From Leptospira venezuelensis (GTDB lineage Bacteria; Spirochaetota; Leptospiria; Leptospirales; Leptospiraceae): a DNA stretch of 64,000 nucleotides. The stretch lies in the NCBI RefSeq assembly GCF_002150035.1, contig NZ_NETS01000008.1, forward strand, positions 372,001 through 436,000, in the 5' to 3' direction. This document shows positions 7,727 to 19,067 of this stretch, one piece after another (position 1 is the first letter of the stretch; every line of letters begins with the position of its first letter). A program made the position numbers and the translations under genes. The notes beneath the pieces are model-generated. The model searched no databases, was not told the DNA's origin, and saw only the letters and a program-made list of their open reading frames with translations.

Positions 7727-8725
7727 ATGAATCTCAGAAGAAAATTATCTTATATTAAAATATATTTTGTGATTCTAATCTTATTTTGTTTAAACGCTTC
7801 GATCTTAAATTGTGCGTCTGCGCCTGCATATAAGGACGTAAATGCATCCGTAATATATTTATTAAACGATGCAGAACGTCTTATCCAAGAAAAAAAATAT
7901 GGAGAGGCTTCAGAATCCTTACGAGCAGTTTTCAGGATTTATCCTGAAGATGCAAAAGCAGAACTTCTCTGGGAAAAATTGCCCGAAATCTGGCAAAGAA
8001 GAACTAAATACGATAATGCATTAGGTCAAGGTTTTTCGAGAAGGTCCCCCGAAGAGAGCGGCTTTTTCGAAAGATTGGCGTGGTATATTCCAGATCGTTT
8101 ATTAGATTTACTAGATATATATAGTATAAACATAATGATTGGACCTCAAATAGGCGTAAGTAGTTGGAATACTCGTGCGATCCAGACAACCTTATATGCA
8201 GGTAGAACAGTATCCTTCGGTTGGTCTCAAAAAAGAAACTTAGGAATTTCAGAAGAATCTTCAGCTGAATATGCGTTTTTAGGTTTCGGCGGGGCTGCAA
8301 TCCATGGACGAAGGATTGGAACCGGAAGAAGAGCCTATGCAGGTACTTGGGATGGGTTCTTTGTACATATGCCTAACAACCCTCTTTATGTAAATTATAG
8401 AGACTATTGGAGCAATGGAGCCAAAGTAGGATTAGCTTTGATTGGAGCAGAAGTTGAAATTCATTATACAGAATTTGCGGATTTTATCGCTGGGCTCTTT
8501 TTCGTTGATTTTATGGGTGATGATTTTGCAACAACTAATTCAATTAGTTTCAATAGAGAACAAGAAGATCATATATATAGAGTGATCAATGCTGCTGATC
8601 GATATAACGAAAAACAAATGAACGAATTTCGGAATGCTTTCCCTGAATCAGAAAAAATAACGAATACTGAAGATCAAGACATTCAACTTTTAGTGCCAAA
8701 AGGAAAAAATAAAAAACCGAATTAA
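7727..8725 (+). CDS. Lipoprotein with TPR-like N-terminal region, function unknown
   Basis: An upstream in-frame TTG exists at 7661, but the ATG at 7727 is preferred because AAAAGGA ends 6 nt before it and it starts the lipoprotein signal MNLRRKLSYIKIYFVILILF. C29 follows SILN, a relaxed spirochetal lipobox. After it, a helical segment (YLLNDAERLIQEKKYGEASESL) resembles one TPR unit. The central part (GPQIGVSSWNTRAIQ, FGGAAIHGRRIGTGRRAY) is Gly/aromatic rich and could pack on a membrane. No known domain beyond that. It sits 84 bp after the barrel-like protein and probably belongs to the same envelope locus. Confidence 0.6.
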   Translation: MNLRRKLSYIKIYFVILILFCLNASILNCASAPAYKDVNASVIYLLNDAERLIQEKKYGEASESLRAVFRIYPEDAKAELLWEKLPEIWQRRTKYDNALGQGFSRRSPEESGFFERLAWYIPDRLLDLLDIYSINIMIGPQIGVSSWNTRAIQTTLYAGRTVSFGWSQKRNLGISEESSAEYAFLGFGGAAIHGRRIGTGRRAYAGTWDGFFVHMPNNPLYVNYRDYWSNGAKVGLALIGAEVEIHYTEFADFIAGLFFVDFMGDDFATTNSISFNREQEDHIYRVINAADRYNEKQMNEFRNAFPESEKITNTEDQDIQLLVPKGKNKKPN

Positions 8726-8783
8726 ATCAGTATCTACTTTTAATAGCAAAGGAAAGGGACTCGAATTATCTAGGATAAGCACT

Positions 8784-9494
8784 ATGGTAATTCGTTCCCT
8801 TCTTTTTATTACGATTATACTCTCTTATTATGGATGTATTTATAGATCCATGACATCCTTTCCCGCCAGTCCCAAACAGATCCAAAACGATTCGACAAAA
8901 CCTGTAAGGTTATTGGTCTTTTTAGCAGGAGATAGATGTATAGAGGTTTGCAGAAAGGAAGATAAGTCTCCGAATTGTGCAGGCAATCCAAACGTTTGTA
9001 AGACCTGGATAAAGGATTGGATGCCAGCAGATTTCGCGTCAGGAAGTGCTGTTAGTTCAGCTTTTAAGTATTATCCACCGAGAAAGAAATGGTTTATAGA
9101 GCAAATTTCAAACATTGCGACTGAGTTATGTAAAAATAAAAAGAATCTAAATTGTTTTTACGATTCACCTGACCCTTCAGACGATCAGAATTTCTCCTCT
9201 ACAGTAACTGTTAAAATCGGAGGATTTCATCGAAACATACATTGGTCCTTATATTTATCATCTTTCTCCCTTTTAATATTTCCCGGGTTTTTTAAAGAAG
9301 AATGGAGTTTGGAAATTTCAAAGACTGATTTAAAAAATCGAGTCGAACAAATTCATATTCCCACAACGGAAATCAAACATTGGTTCGGATGGCCTTTCCT
9401 ATTTTGGGGTCCCGCTTTTGCGATTTCCGATGAAAAAGTTTTTACCGAGATCCTAGAGTATTCTCTTCTCAATAATGCTGCGTCGAATCCATAA
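8784..9494 (+). CDS. Small cysteine-containing lipoprotein, function unknown
   Basis: MVIRSLLFITIILSYYGC is a lipoprotein signal with C18 as the lipidated residue. AGGA (8772-8775) lies 8 nt before the ATG. The mature part has several cysteines (CIEVCRKEDKSPNCAGNPNVC) that may form disulfides, and a hydrophobic stretch near SLYLSSFSLLIFPGFF that could be a second membrane contact. No family is recognised. Third member of the 6.5-9.5 kb run of exported proteins. Confidence 0.6.
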   Translation: MVIRSLLFITIILSYYGCIYRSMTSFPASPKQIQNDSTKPVRLLVFLAGDRCIEVCRKEDKSPNCAGNPNVCKTWIKDWMPADFASGSAVSSAFKYYPPRKKWFIEQISNIATELCKNKKNLNCFYDSPDPSDDQNFSSTVTVKIGGFHRNIHWSLYLSSFSLLIFPGFFKEEWSLEISKTDLKNRVEQIHIPTTEIKHWFGWPFLFWGPAFAISDEKVFTEILEYSLLNNAASNP

Positions 9495-9610
9495 TCGATT
9501 TAAGGTTAATTTAAATCTAAGTTCTATCCATAACCTGATTTTAATTATATTAAATTTATTTAATTATATTAATCTATTTCCAATCAAAACCGTCTCCAAG
9601 AATAGATTCC

Positions 9611-9647
9611 ATTTGATATAACAAATATATCATTCGATATAACGAAT
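9611..9647 (+). promoter_or_regulatory. Two phased inverted repeats abutting the EAL gene start
   Basis: ATTTG-ATATAA-CAAAT (9611-9626) and ATTCG-ATATAA-CGAAT (9632-9647) share the same six-base centre and start exactly 21 bp apart, two helical turns. The second ends at the base before the ATG (9648). TATAAC (9638-9643) could be a -10 with TTGATA (9613-9618) as -35, spacer 19. No Shine-Dalgarno is visible. This looks like a double operator on a leaderless or very short-leader promoter. Confidence 0.6.
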
Positions 9648-10862
9648 ATGGAGCACGCAATCGCCAAAGAAGCGGAAATCATTCCATTCTTTCAACCGAT
9701 TTTGTCTGTTGAAGATGGACAAATATTCGCTCACGAGGTTTTGGCTCGCAAAAAAACTTCAGATGATATCGTTTCTGCTGGTTACTTATTTTCGGCAGAG
9801 GCAGGGCTAAGTGATTCAGAGCTCGGTGAGTTAGAAGAAGGGATCTGGAGAAAAGCATTAGAAAAACTTAAAATTCATCCAGATCAATCCAAATTATTCC
9901 TAAATATTTCCCCTAATCGTCTTTATAGAGAATTGGAGAATGAAAGAATAGATTCCTTTAGATTATTACGTTTAGCCAGAGAATATGGAATAGAACCTAA
10001 TCGTATCATTTTAGAAGTTACAGAAGAAGAATTTTCCGGAAGTTTGGACTCCTTAAGGATAGCAGTAGACCTTCTCCGCGCGTACGGATTTAAAATCGCA
10101 TTGGACGATCTAGGATCGGAGGCTTCAGGTATAGAAAGAGTGGGACTTCTCCGCCCAGACTTTTTAAAATTAGACCTTAGATTAATAAGAGCCTCCTCTC
10201 GTTCTCCATCCGTGAGAAAAGTATTAGAACATATCCGCGACCTTGCATTCTCATTAGGAGCTTCTGTTCTATACGAGGGTTTAGAAACCCAAGAAGAATT
10301 GTATTTTGCATTAGAGGGCGGAGCAAGGTTCCTGCAGGGATTTTTACTTTTAAGGCCTGGAGCTGAACTTTCTTCAGGCAAGGAACCTTCTCTTTCGATC
10401 AAAGAAATGGTGAAATTTTTTCATCAGAAAAAAATAGAAGCACTTAGGCAAGAGCTGAATTTCGAAAATAAGATCAGACTAACTTTAGGGGAGTTTCTAA
10501 ACCCTTTTCCTGTATTAAAAATCGCTAATCGATATTTGATAGATGCTTATACCGTTTTTCAATCATCTAAAGAGATCCACAGGGTATATATCACTGACTC
10601 TAAAGGAACTCAATTGTCTCCATATTATATGAGAACAGGAGAAGATTCATTTAGAGAAACAAGTCACGGGATCGGTAAAAATTGGTCTTATCTTCCCTAT
10701 TTCTATAGGCAGTTAAGAGATTCTATGAGAAAGCCAGATGATTGGGGAATGAGCGAACGTTACTTTGATAGCGATGCAGTAAAGGACCTTATCGTTTTTA
10801 GCAGAGAGGTAGAATCGGGCGCCTATGTATTTTTGGACGTGACCGCTCCTCGTCTGTATTAA
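9648..10862 (+). CDS. EAL-domain c-di-GMP phosphodiesterase with YkuI-type sensor tail
   Basis: The EAL domain (about 8-245) keeps its catalytic set: E30 (EVL), N86 (LNIS), E123 (LEVTEE), D153/D154 (LDDLGS), K174 (LKLDL), E210 (YEGLET) and Q230 (LQGF). It should therefore hydrolyse c-di-GMP to pGpG. The region 255-404 (YTVFQSSKEIHRVYITD, GKNWSYLPYFYRQL, YVFLDVTAP) matches the PAS/Cache-like C-terminal domain of YkuI proteins, a presumed ligand sensor. No membrane segment is seen, so it is cytoplasmic. The start abuts two inverted repeats, implying tight transcriptional control. Confidence 0.88.
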   Translation: MEHAIAKEAEIIPFFQPILSVEDGQIFAHEVLARKKTSDDIVSAGYLFSAEAGLSDSELGELEEGIWRKALEKLKIHPDQSKLFLNISPNRLYRELENERIDSFRLLRLAREYGIEPNRIILEVTEEEFSGSLDSLRIAVDLLRAYGFKIALDDLGSEASGIERVGLLRPDFLKLDLRLIRASSRSPSVRKVLEHIRDLAFSLGASVLYEGLETQEELYFALEGGARFLQGFLLLRPGAELSSGKEPSLSIKEMVKFFHQKKIEALRQELNFENKIRLTLGEFLNPFPVLKIANRYLIDAYTVFQSSKEIHRVYITDSKGTQLSPYYMRTGEDSFRETSHGIGKNWSYLPYFYRQLRDSMRKPDDWGMSERYFDSDAVKDLIVFSREVESGAYVFLDVTAPRLY

Positions 10863-10874
10863 AAAACGGTTTCA

Positions 10875-11096
10875 ATGAGTGGTATTGAAAATCAAATCCT
10901 CCAAGATATTTATAGAGCATCTTCCGAAGGAGGATTTCTTACGATGAGGGATTTGGAATTGAATACTTCGCTGACCGAATGGAATTTAAGGCCTCATTTA
11001 GAAGATTTAAAAGAAGCCAGTCTGATAGTGGAGCACCCGGAAGGTTTCCAGGTAGCTCCTAAAGGTAAATATTTTTATAAAAGTAATTGGGGTTAA
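10875..11096 (+). CDS. Small winged-helix-like protein
   Basis: A 73-residue protein beginning 12 nt after the EAL gene. The pattern of three helices then a hairpin (MRDLELNTSLTEWNLRPHLEDLKEASLIVEHPEGFQVAPKGKYFY) resembles a winged helix of the MarR/ArsR scale, too short for a full regulator with a sensor domain. Co-transcription with the phosphodiesterase is likely. Its stop codon overlaps the stop of the convergent EamA gene by 4 bp. Assignment by fold pattern only. Confidence 0.55.
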   Translation: MSGIENQILQDIYRASSEGGFLTMRDLELNTSLTEWNLRPHLEDLKEASLIVEHPEGFQVAPKGKYFYKSNWG

Positions 11097-12031
11097 TTCG
11101 GAACTTCTAACTCCTCTTCCCCTGGTACTGTTAAAACTTCTTCCTTTTTCCCTTGCGTTCTATTCAGAATAATCACCGAAGAAATCGCGAATACACCGCC
11201 AAGTAATGTGCTCAATTTAGGTTCTTCGCCCAAAAACATCCAACTTCCCAGAAGTGCAGTGACCGGAACTAAGAATATAAATGAACTTGCTGTTCTTGAT
11301 CCCAATCTGCTAGATGCGTAAAAGTATACCGTTGTTCCGAAGGTAGTAGATATTACGGAAAGATAAAGTAGTTGTACCCAAAAATTCCAATCATTGTCCA
11401 TTACTCCACCTAAATCATAAGGAAATGCAAGGAACAAATCGATTACTGTTCCTATGCTGAACACATAAAAACTGTAAACCATCGGAGACATTCTTTGTCC
11501 TGTACTATGACTATTCATACTTAGAATAGCCCAACTGAATGCACAAAGTAAAAAGTAAACATTCCCGGACTGAAAGAGTAATGTCCAATCTCCTTCCCAA
11601 ATTTTTAAAAGTAAGAAGCCACCGGTCAATCCGATGAATAACCCTATAAATTCTTTTCCAGAAGGTAGTTTTCTCTGAAAAGTGTGTACCAAGATATAGG
11701 TGAAGATCGGATTCATTGTGGTGACGAGTACTCCACCCGCCCCTGCTAATCCTTGGCTAAGTCCTAATAGGAAGAATTGATTATATATCGTGTATAAGAC
11801 TGCGCCTATCGCAACTTGTAAGAGCCCTTTTTTATCTGGTAAGGCAATGGATTCTTTTCTGATGATCAGTATTGGAATCAAAGAAAGTGCTGTCGCTAAA
11901 AATCTCCAGAAAACGATTACTATCGGAGGTTCAGTTCCGACAATTGATTTTGCGGAAGGCCAAGCGAATCCCCAACTCACCATAGCGATCACGAGAAGGA
12001 TAAAAAATTTTATAGATTGATTTTGGAACAT
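11093..12031 (-). CDS. EamA/DMT superfamily transporter
   Basis: About ten hydrophobic helices arranged as two EamA repeats (MVSWGFAWPSAKSIVG at the first, SWAILSMNSHSTGQRMSP opening the second) identify a drug/metabolite transporter of the RhaT/YdcZ-like type. The open frame extends upstream to 12154, but that extension would read through a terminator hairpin. The ATG at 12031, which begins MFQNQSIKFFILLVIAMV, is therefore taken as the start, with GAGG 11 nt upstream. The substrate is unknown; amino acids or nucleosides are typical for the family. Confidence 0.82.
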   Translation of the reverse strand: MFQNQSIKFFILLVIAMVSWGFAWPSAKSIVGTEPPIVIVFWRFLATALSLIPILIIRKESIALPDKKGLLQVAIGAVLYTIYNQFFLLGLSQGLAGAGGVLVTTMNPIFTYILVHTFQRKLPSGKEFIGLFIGLTGGFLLLKIWEGDWTLLFQSGNVYFLLCAFSWAILSMNSHSTGQRMSPMVYSFYVFSIGTVIDLFLAFPYDLGGVMDNDWNFWVQLLYLSVISTTFGTTVYFYASSRLGSRTASSFIFLVPVTALLGSWMFLGEEPKLSTLLGGVFAISSVIILNRTQGKKEEVLTVPGEEELEVPN

Positions 12032-12089
12032 CCCTAGTTCTGCCTCATTACCAGTTTTTTTGTTCTCTCCTTGAAGAGGAGTATAATAA

Positions 12090-12116
12090 AAAACCCGGCC
12101 TTTAGTGCCGGGTTTT
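12090..12116 (-). terminator. Rho-independent terminator downstream of the small 12147 gene
   Basis: A perfect 10-bp stem AAAACCCGGC (12090-12099) / GCCGGGTTTT (12107-12116) with a 7-nt loop. On the minus strand it is followed by more T residues, giving a run of six. It terminates transcripts coming from the gene at 12147-12359. On the plus strand the T run is shorter (four), so it may work weakly in both directions. Confidence 0.85.
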
Positions 12117-12146
12117 CCTTTCGACTTTAGTCTGTATCTGAAAAGA

Positions 12147-12359
12147 TCATGCATTTAGATCGATTAGATAACCCCTGCGAGTAATTTGATCATCGGTATT
12201 TACGCCTACCTTGGCGAGACTCTTCGGTGCTGTAACAACAGTATCCATGTTGCTGAGCGGATGAAGACGATCCGGCATATTGCGGATAGTGAATTCGGAT
12301 TGGGAGAATTGTTGGGCCGCTCGGTTATTGCTTCCGGCTGCATTGATTTCTTGTAACAT
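12147..12359 (-). CDS. Small conserved-looking 70-residue protein
   Basis: Starts at ATG 12359 with AGGA nine nt upstream; a longer open frame to 12521 overlaps the next gene and is not needed. The product (MLQEINAAGSNNRAAQQFSQ..., ending RRGYLIDLNA) is hydrophilic with no signal peptide, membrane helix or known motif. A good ribosome binding site and a strong terminator just after it support a real gene. It lies 58 bp downstream of the 228-residue hypothetical and may be co-transcribed with it. Confidence 0.6.
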   Translation of the reverse strand: MLQEINAAGSNNRAAQQFSQSEFTIRNMPDRLHPLSNMDTVVTAPKSLAKVGVNTDDQITRRGYLIDLNA

Positions 12360-12417
12360 AACTGCGAATCCTATTTTTACAAAATTTAGACTATTCGGGA
12401 AGATTTGTAAAGAAATT

Positions 12418-13104
12418 TTACAACGCCTCTCCTTCCCAGCGCGAATAAACAACTTCCTCGTTTTCTTCCGGAACGGACGAACCTGCCTCATCTTCCAGCA
12501 ATGTGAACCCTCTTGGTTCACCTATAAATTCAGGAAAATATTCGAAAAATAATTTGCCCGCGATAATTCTTCTGGCAGCAGGATAATTTTGTTTGAATGT
12601 ATCGGAGAAGTCCAACTCAGGTAATTGGTGGAATTGGATCCTGTCTTCGAAATTGATAAAGTCTTGTTTAGAGAATCCAATATTTCTGGAAACTATCTCG
12701 TCTTTAAGCAGAATCCAATCCAATTTAAATCTCATTCGATAACCTTGGAATGCAGAAGATCTTTGGATGAGGTTAACCACTCTCATTAGGGGATATTCCA
12801 TATTGTAATATGGCGTGAGATAGACCATCAGATATCTTTGGGAAAAACCGAGTGGTTCCCATACATTTTCTGGAGAAATATTATTATCACTATCGAATCT
12901 TAACTCTTCTAACATAGAGTGAAGAGCAGGAGCATTCTTTTTTTCCGTATAAAATTCCTGGATAGCGATCTCTCCGAATTCCCCGTAATAGAGCCATTTA
13001 TATAAATCTTGGATCTCTGCCAAAGGATGAGCCTGCAAGAATCTGTTTAGACTCTCGATCTTCTCTTCTCTGGTACGGTTTTCGTCTATCTCCTTGTGAA
13101 TCAT
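12418..13104 (-). CDS. Conserved-type hypothetical protein
   Basis: A soluble 228-residue protein with no signal peptide or membrane helix. The N terminus is strongly helical and charged (EIDENRTREEKIESLNRFLQAH). The middle is aromatic rich (WLYYGEFGEIAIQEFY, LMVYLTPYYNMEYPLMRVV) and the C terminus is acidic. I do not recognise the family. It is located between plsY and a small gene on the same strand. Codon use resembles its neighbours. Confidence 0.65.
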   Translation of the reverse strand: MIHKEIDENRTREEKIESLNRFLQAHPLAEIQDLYKWLYYGEFGEIAIQEFYTEKKNAPALHSMLEELRFDSDNNISPENVWEPLGFSQRYLMVYLTPYYNMEYPLMRVVNLIQRSSAFQGYRMRFKLDWILLKDEIVSRNIGFSKQDFINFEDRIQFHQLPELDFSDTFKQNYPAARRIIAGKLFFEYFPEFIGEPRGFTLLEDEAGSSVPEENEEVVYSRWEGEAL

Positions 13105-13183
13105 AAACCTTAAAGGAGATTTTTAGATCGGATCTATTCCAAATTCAAGCTTAAAAATGATCTCTAGTAATTTTAGAAAAAGT

Positions 13184-13816
13184 TTATTCTTGGTCTTTAT
13201 ACTTTTCTTTATCGGAAGCGAATTCTTGGCCTTTAATTAGCCGGATCAGATTCGTTCTATGCAAAACCAAGATTGTAGAACTGATACATATGATTGCCCA
13301 AAAAATTGGTGTATTAAAACTTTTACCGTCTATTAAAGAAAGTAGATAATACGAAATAGGTAGAGTAATAGCTCCTCCTATGGAGCCGATTGAAACAAAC
13401 CCAAATATTTTTTTCAAACTTAGGAATACAATTAAGGTAATAAGAATCGGCCCCGGAGCAAGGACCGCAAATACTCCGAAACTAGTAGCTACGCCCTTCC
13501 CACCTTTAAATTTTAAGAAGGGAGAAAACATATGACCAAGAACTGCGGCAACTCCACAAAATAGCGAAACTAACTCCTGGGATTCCCCATATAATAATCG
13601 AATTGTGAGCGGAAACACTGCACCTTTAGCTATATCTAAAAGTAAAACAGGAAGTCCAATCTTCCATCCAAGCATACGGGTTACATTGGTTGCGCCTATA
13701 TTCCCGCTTCCTTTTTGTCTGATATCTATTCCTTTAAATTTTGCTGCTAGGAATCCGAAAGGAACAGAACCTAAAAGAAAAGAAGAAGGAAGAAATAATA
13801 TATATAGCTCGTTCAT
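13184..13816 (-). CDS. plsY: Glycerol-3-phosphate acyltransferase PlsY
   Basis: Integral membrane enzyme that moves an acyl group from acyl-phosphate to glycerol-3-phosphate, the first step of phospholipid synthesis in most bacteria. The family motifs are visible: GSVPFGFLAAK, GSGNIGATNVTR and GHMFSPFLKFKGGKGVATSFG. Several hydrophobic helices and 210 residues fit. Its ATG overlaps the der stop in an ATGA arrangement, so it is translationally coupled to der. PlsX is not in the window. Confidence 0.95.
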   Translation of the reverse strand: MNELYILFLPSSFLLGSVPFGFLAAKFKGIDIRQKGSGNIGATNVTRMLGWKIGLPVLLLDIAKGAVFPLTIRLLYGESQELVSLFCGVAAVLGHMFSPFLKFKGGKGVATSFGVFAVLAPGPILITLIVFLSLKKIFGFVSIGSIGGAITLPISYYLLSLIDGKSFNTPIFWAIICISSTILVLHRTNLIRLIKGQEFASDKEKYKDQE

Positions 13817-15189
13817 TTTCGATCAGATCTCAATTCCAAACGGATTGGGATCCCTTTCAGATTATACTTTTCTGTTAGCTTCTTCTTAATGAAAGTTAAT
13901 AGGTTGGATTTAAAATAATCCACATGATTTACGAATAGTATCAAATGAAACGGAGAAACAGAAACCTGTGTACAATATAACATTTTAGGAGGCCTGTTTG
14001 CAGAGAAGGACCTACCTGCTTCCGCCATCCATGCTCTAAGCGATTGATTCAATTCTGAAGTGGAGATCTTCTTCTTTGAACGAGTTGCCAGATCGATGGT
14101 CATCTCCATCATCTTATGGATCCTCTGCTTTTCCTTGGCACTTAAAGTGATAATCTGTATTTCTTTTAAGAGGGGAAATCTGGAATACAAACGGTCTTGG
14201 TAATTTTTAAAGGAATCATTGTCCTTATCTTCTATTGCATCCCATTTATTTACGGCGAGAAGAAATGGTTTTCCTTCTTCTTGGAGCATCCCTACGATTT
14301 TCTTATCGAATTCTCCAAATCCTTTGAGTGCATCCAAAAGATGAATGACTACATCCGAATTTTGAATGGTTCTTTTGGTTCTTTGGTAAGAATAAAATTC
14401 TAAGGCCTCTGCCTTATCCGATTTTCTACGGATACCTGCAGTGTCAGTGATACGGATCTTTTTACCTTCAAAGGTAACGGTTGTATCTACTGAATCTCGA
14501 GTTGTTCCAGCGACCTCGCTCACAACTGCTCTATCATAACCGCAAAGTGCATTTAATAAACTGGATTTTCCAGCGTTTGGTTTTCCTACAATTGCAAGAC
14601 TGAAGTCCTCAGTAGAAACAGAAGGAGTTTCCCCCTCTTCCGTGGTTTGATTTTTTCTTTTTGCGTTTGGAAGTAAGAATGCGATTTTTTCCAATAGAAG
14701 AGGAAGATTCCTTCTTCCTATCGCAGAAATCGGTAGGATCTCCGACAAACCCATTTTATAAAAAGAATCCAGATCTTCTTCATCTTCTGGATGATCTACT
14801 TTGTTTACGCAATACAAAACTGGGATCTGATTTAGTTCAGGATCTTTTCTGAATTTATCAATAAGTCTGGAATCGTAAGAAGTGACTTCATGCAGATCTA
14901 AAAGAAAAACTACTAGGTCTGATTCTGCAACTTGTCTGAAAGCATTTTCTAGAACTGCTTCTTCCAAACTTTCAGGTCTTTCGATATCCAGCCCCGGAGT
15001 ATCGCATAGAGTAAAGTCCAGGCCCTTCTCTGGATTTAAAACACGAGCACGAAGAACGTCACGCGTCACACCAGGATAATCTTCTGTGATCGCTAATTTC
15101 TTTTTGAGAAGTGCGTTGAATAATGTGGACTTGCCAACGTTCTGGCGTCCCACGATGCTAATAATAGGAACTCTTTTTTTAGAGGACAT
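13813..15189 (-). CDS. der: Ribosome biogenesis GTPase Der (EngA)
   Basis: Two tandem GTPase domains and a C-terminal KH-like domain, the layout unique to Der, which assists 50S subunit maturation. P-loops GRQNVGKST (14-22) and GKPNAGKSS are intact, as are the two G3 motifs DTPG and DTAG and the NKxD motifs NKVD and NKWD. The length of 458 is normal. The start codon immediately follows the smpB stop, and the stop overlaps plsY, so smpB-der-plsY is an operon. Confidence 0.97.
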   Translation of the reverse strand: MSSKKRVPIISIVGRQNVGKSTLFNALLKKKLAITEDYPGVTRDVLRARVLNPEKGLDFTLCDTPGLDIERPESLEEAVLENAFRQVAESDLVVFLLDLHEVTSYDSRLIDKFRKDPELNQIPVLYCVNKVDHPEDEEDLDSFYKMGLSEILPISAIGRRNLPLLLEKIAFLLPNAKRKNQTTEEGETPSVSTEDFSLAIVGKPNAGKSSLLNALCGYDRAVVSEVAGTTRDSVDTTVTFEGKKIRITDTAGIRRKSDKAEALEFYSYQRTKRTIQNSDVVIHLLDALKGFGEFDKKIVGMLQEEGKPFLLAVNKWDAIEDKDNDSFKNYQDRLYSRFPLLKEIQIITLSAKEKQRIHKMMEMTIDLATRSKKKISTSELNQSLRAWMAEAGRSFSANRPPKMLYCTQVSVSPFHLILFVNHVDYFKSNLLTFIKKKLTEKYNLKGIPIRLELRSDRK

Positions 15190-15672
15190 TTAGGAGTAAT
15201 TCTTGGTCTTCATCGCTCTCGCGATTTCCAGTTTTGCGTCGCTTTTTTTCATATCTTCCCGTTTATCGTAGAGTTTTTTAGGTTTTCCTAATGCTAACTC
15301 CACCTTGGCCCAACGGTTGTCTTTAAAATATACTTTAGTAGCGACAAGCACCAATCCCTTTTCTTTGATCTGTTTATCTAGTTTATCTATCTCTTTTCTA
15401 TTTAGCAGAAGTTTACGTGGCCTGATATCTGGATGATTGGAATATCCTCCATTCTTGTATGGAGTGATAGAAAAACTATCCAGGTAAACTTCTCCGTTCT
15501 TTATCTTTGCAAATGCATCAGTGAGGTTTGCTTTTTTTTCTCGGAGACTTTTGACTTCTGATCCGGACAAAACTATGCCTGCTTCGATGAATGAGATCAA
15601 CTCGAAGTTAAACTTGGCTTTTTTATTTACCAGAGGTTGAGGGCTATTGTCTTTTTCCTTCTTCGTTGCCAT
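15190..15672 (-). CDS. smpB: SsrA-binding protein SmpB
   Basis: Binds tmRNA and brings it to stalled ribosomes for trans-translation. The conserved segments KAKFNFELISFIEAGIVLSG, GSEVKSLREKKANL and the basic C-terminal tail after GKPKKLYDKRE are all present; 160 residues is the standard size. A 14-bp perfect palindrome (15684-15697) sits in its leader, 12 bp upstream of the ATG. No tmRNA gene is visible in the window. Confidence 0.97.
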   Translation of the reverse strand: MATKKEKDNSPQPLVNKKAKFNFELISFIEAGIVLSGSEVKSLREKKANLTDAFAKIKNGEVYLDSFSITPYKNGGYSNHPDIRPRKLLLNRKEIDKLDKQIKEKGLVLVATKVYFKDNRWAKVELALGKPKKLYDKREDMKKSDAKLEIARAMKTKNYS

Positions 15673-15683
15673 AGTTCCCAGGC

Positions 15684-15697
15684 GCGGGAATTCCCGC
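15684..15697. promoter_or_regulatory. Palindrome between the AAA-VWA gene and smpB
   Basis: GCGGGAATTCCCGC is a perfect 14-bp palindrome in the 33-bp gap between the AAA-VWA stop and the smpB start. As RNA it could form a GC-rich hairpin. There is no T run on the minus strand, so it is not a typical terminator. It could be a processing or attenuation structure, or a protein site. Confidence 0.35.
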
Positions 15698-15705
15698 AGT
15701 TGCCG

Positions 15706-18735
<3,030 letters not shown>

Positions 18736-18815
18736 GTCCCCAAGATCCGGAAAGTGGAATTCCGAGGCAATCTCATTTCGCTATTTCTGAGAACGATTGG
18801 TTGGGAACTCCAACT

Positions 18816-19010
18816 GTTCACGCGGAGGCACAGTGTAAATGGAGACGCGAAGAACTATGGCACGCAGAGGCGCAAAGACACAGAGAAAATACAGGGGATA
18901 CACTTCCTATAAAATTCTCCGCGCCTCGGTGGCTCTGCGTGAGACCATAACGCTGCGGCTCATTTTACCTTGCTACTCTGCGTGCCATGATTCTCTGCGT
19001 GAAAATTTTC
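18816..19010. repeat. GC-rich interspersed repeat, copy A (fills the 332-bp gap 18736-19067)
   Basis: CACGCAGAGGCGCAAAGA starts at 18861, and an imperfect inverted partner ending CTCTGCGTGAG lies at 18913-18943. Further partial arms occur at 18816-18834, 18973-18986 and 18991-19005. The same words recur near 23.1 kb and 37.1 kb. Short frames across it encode low-complexity peptides (GAKTQR-like) and are not genes. The rest of the gap shows no feature except the leader of the aminotransferase gene. Confidence 0.75.
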
Positions 19011-19067
19011 TACGCATCACCCAATTTCAGTTTGTTCGTCAAACGGCCTTCACATTAGAGTCTTTAT

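Noticed and set aside
11093..12154. Longer EamA protein starting at 12154
   Set aside because: The extra 41 residues are translated from a perfect terminator hairpin (12090-12116) and are not membrane-like; ATG 12031 fits the first helix.
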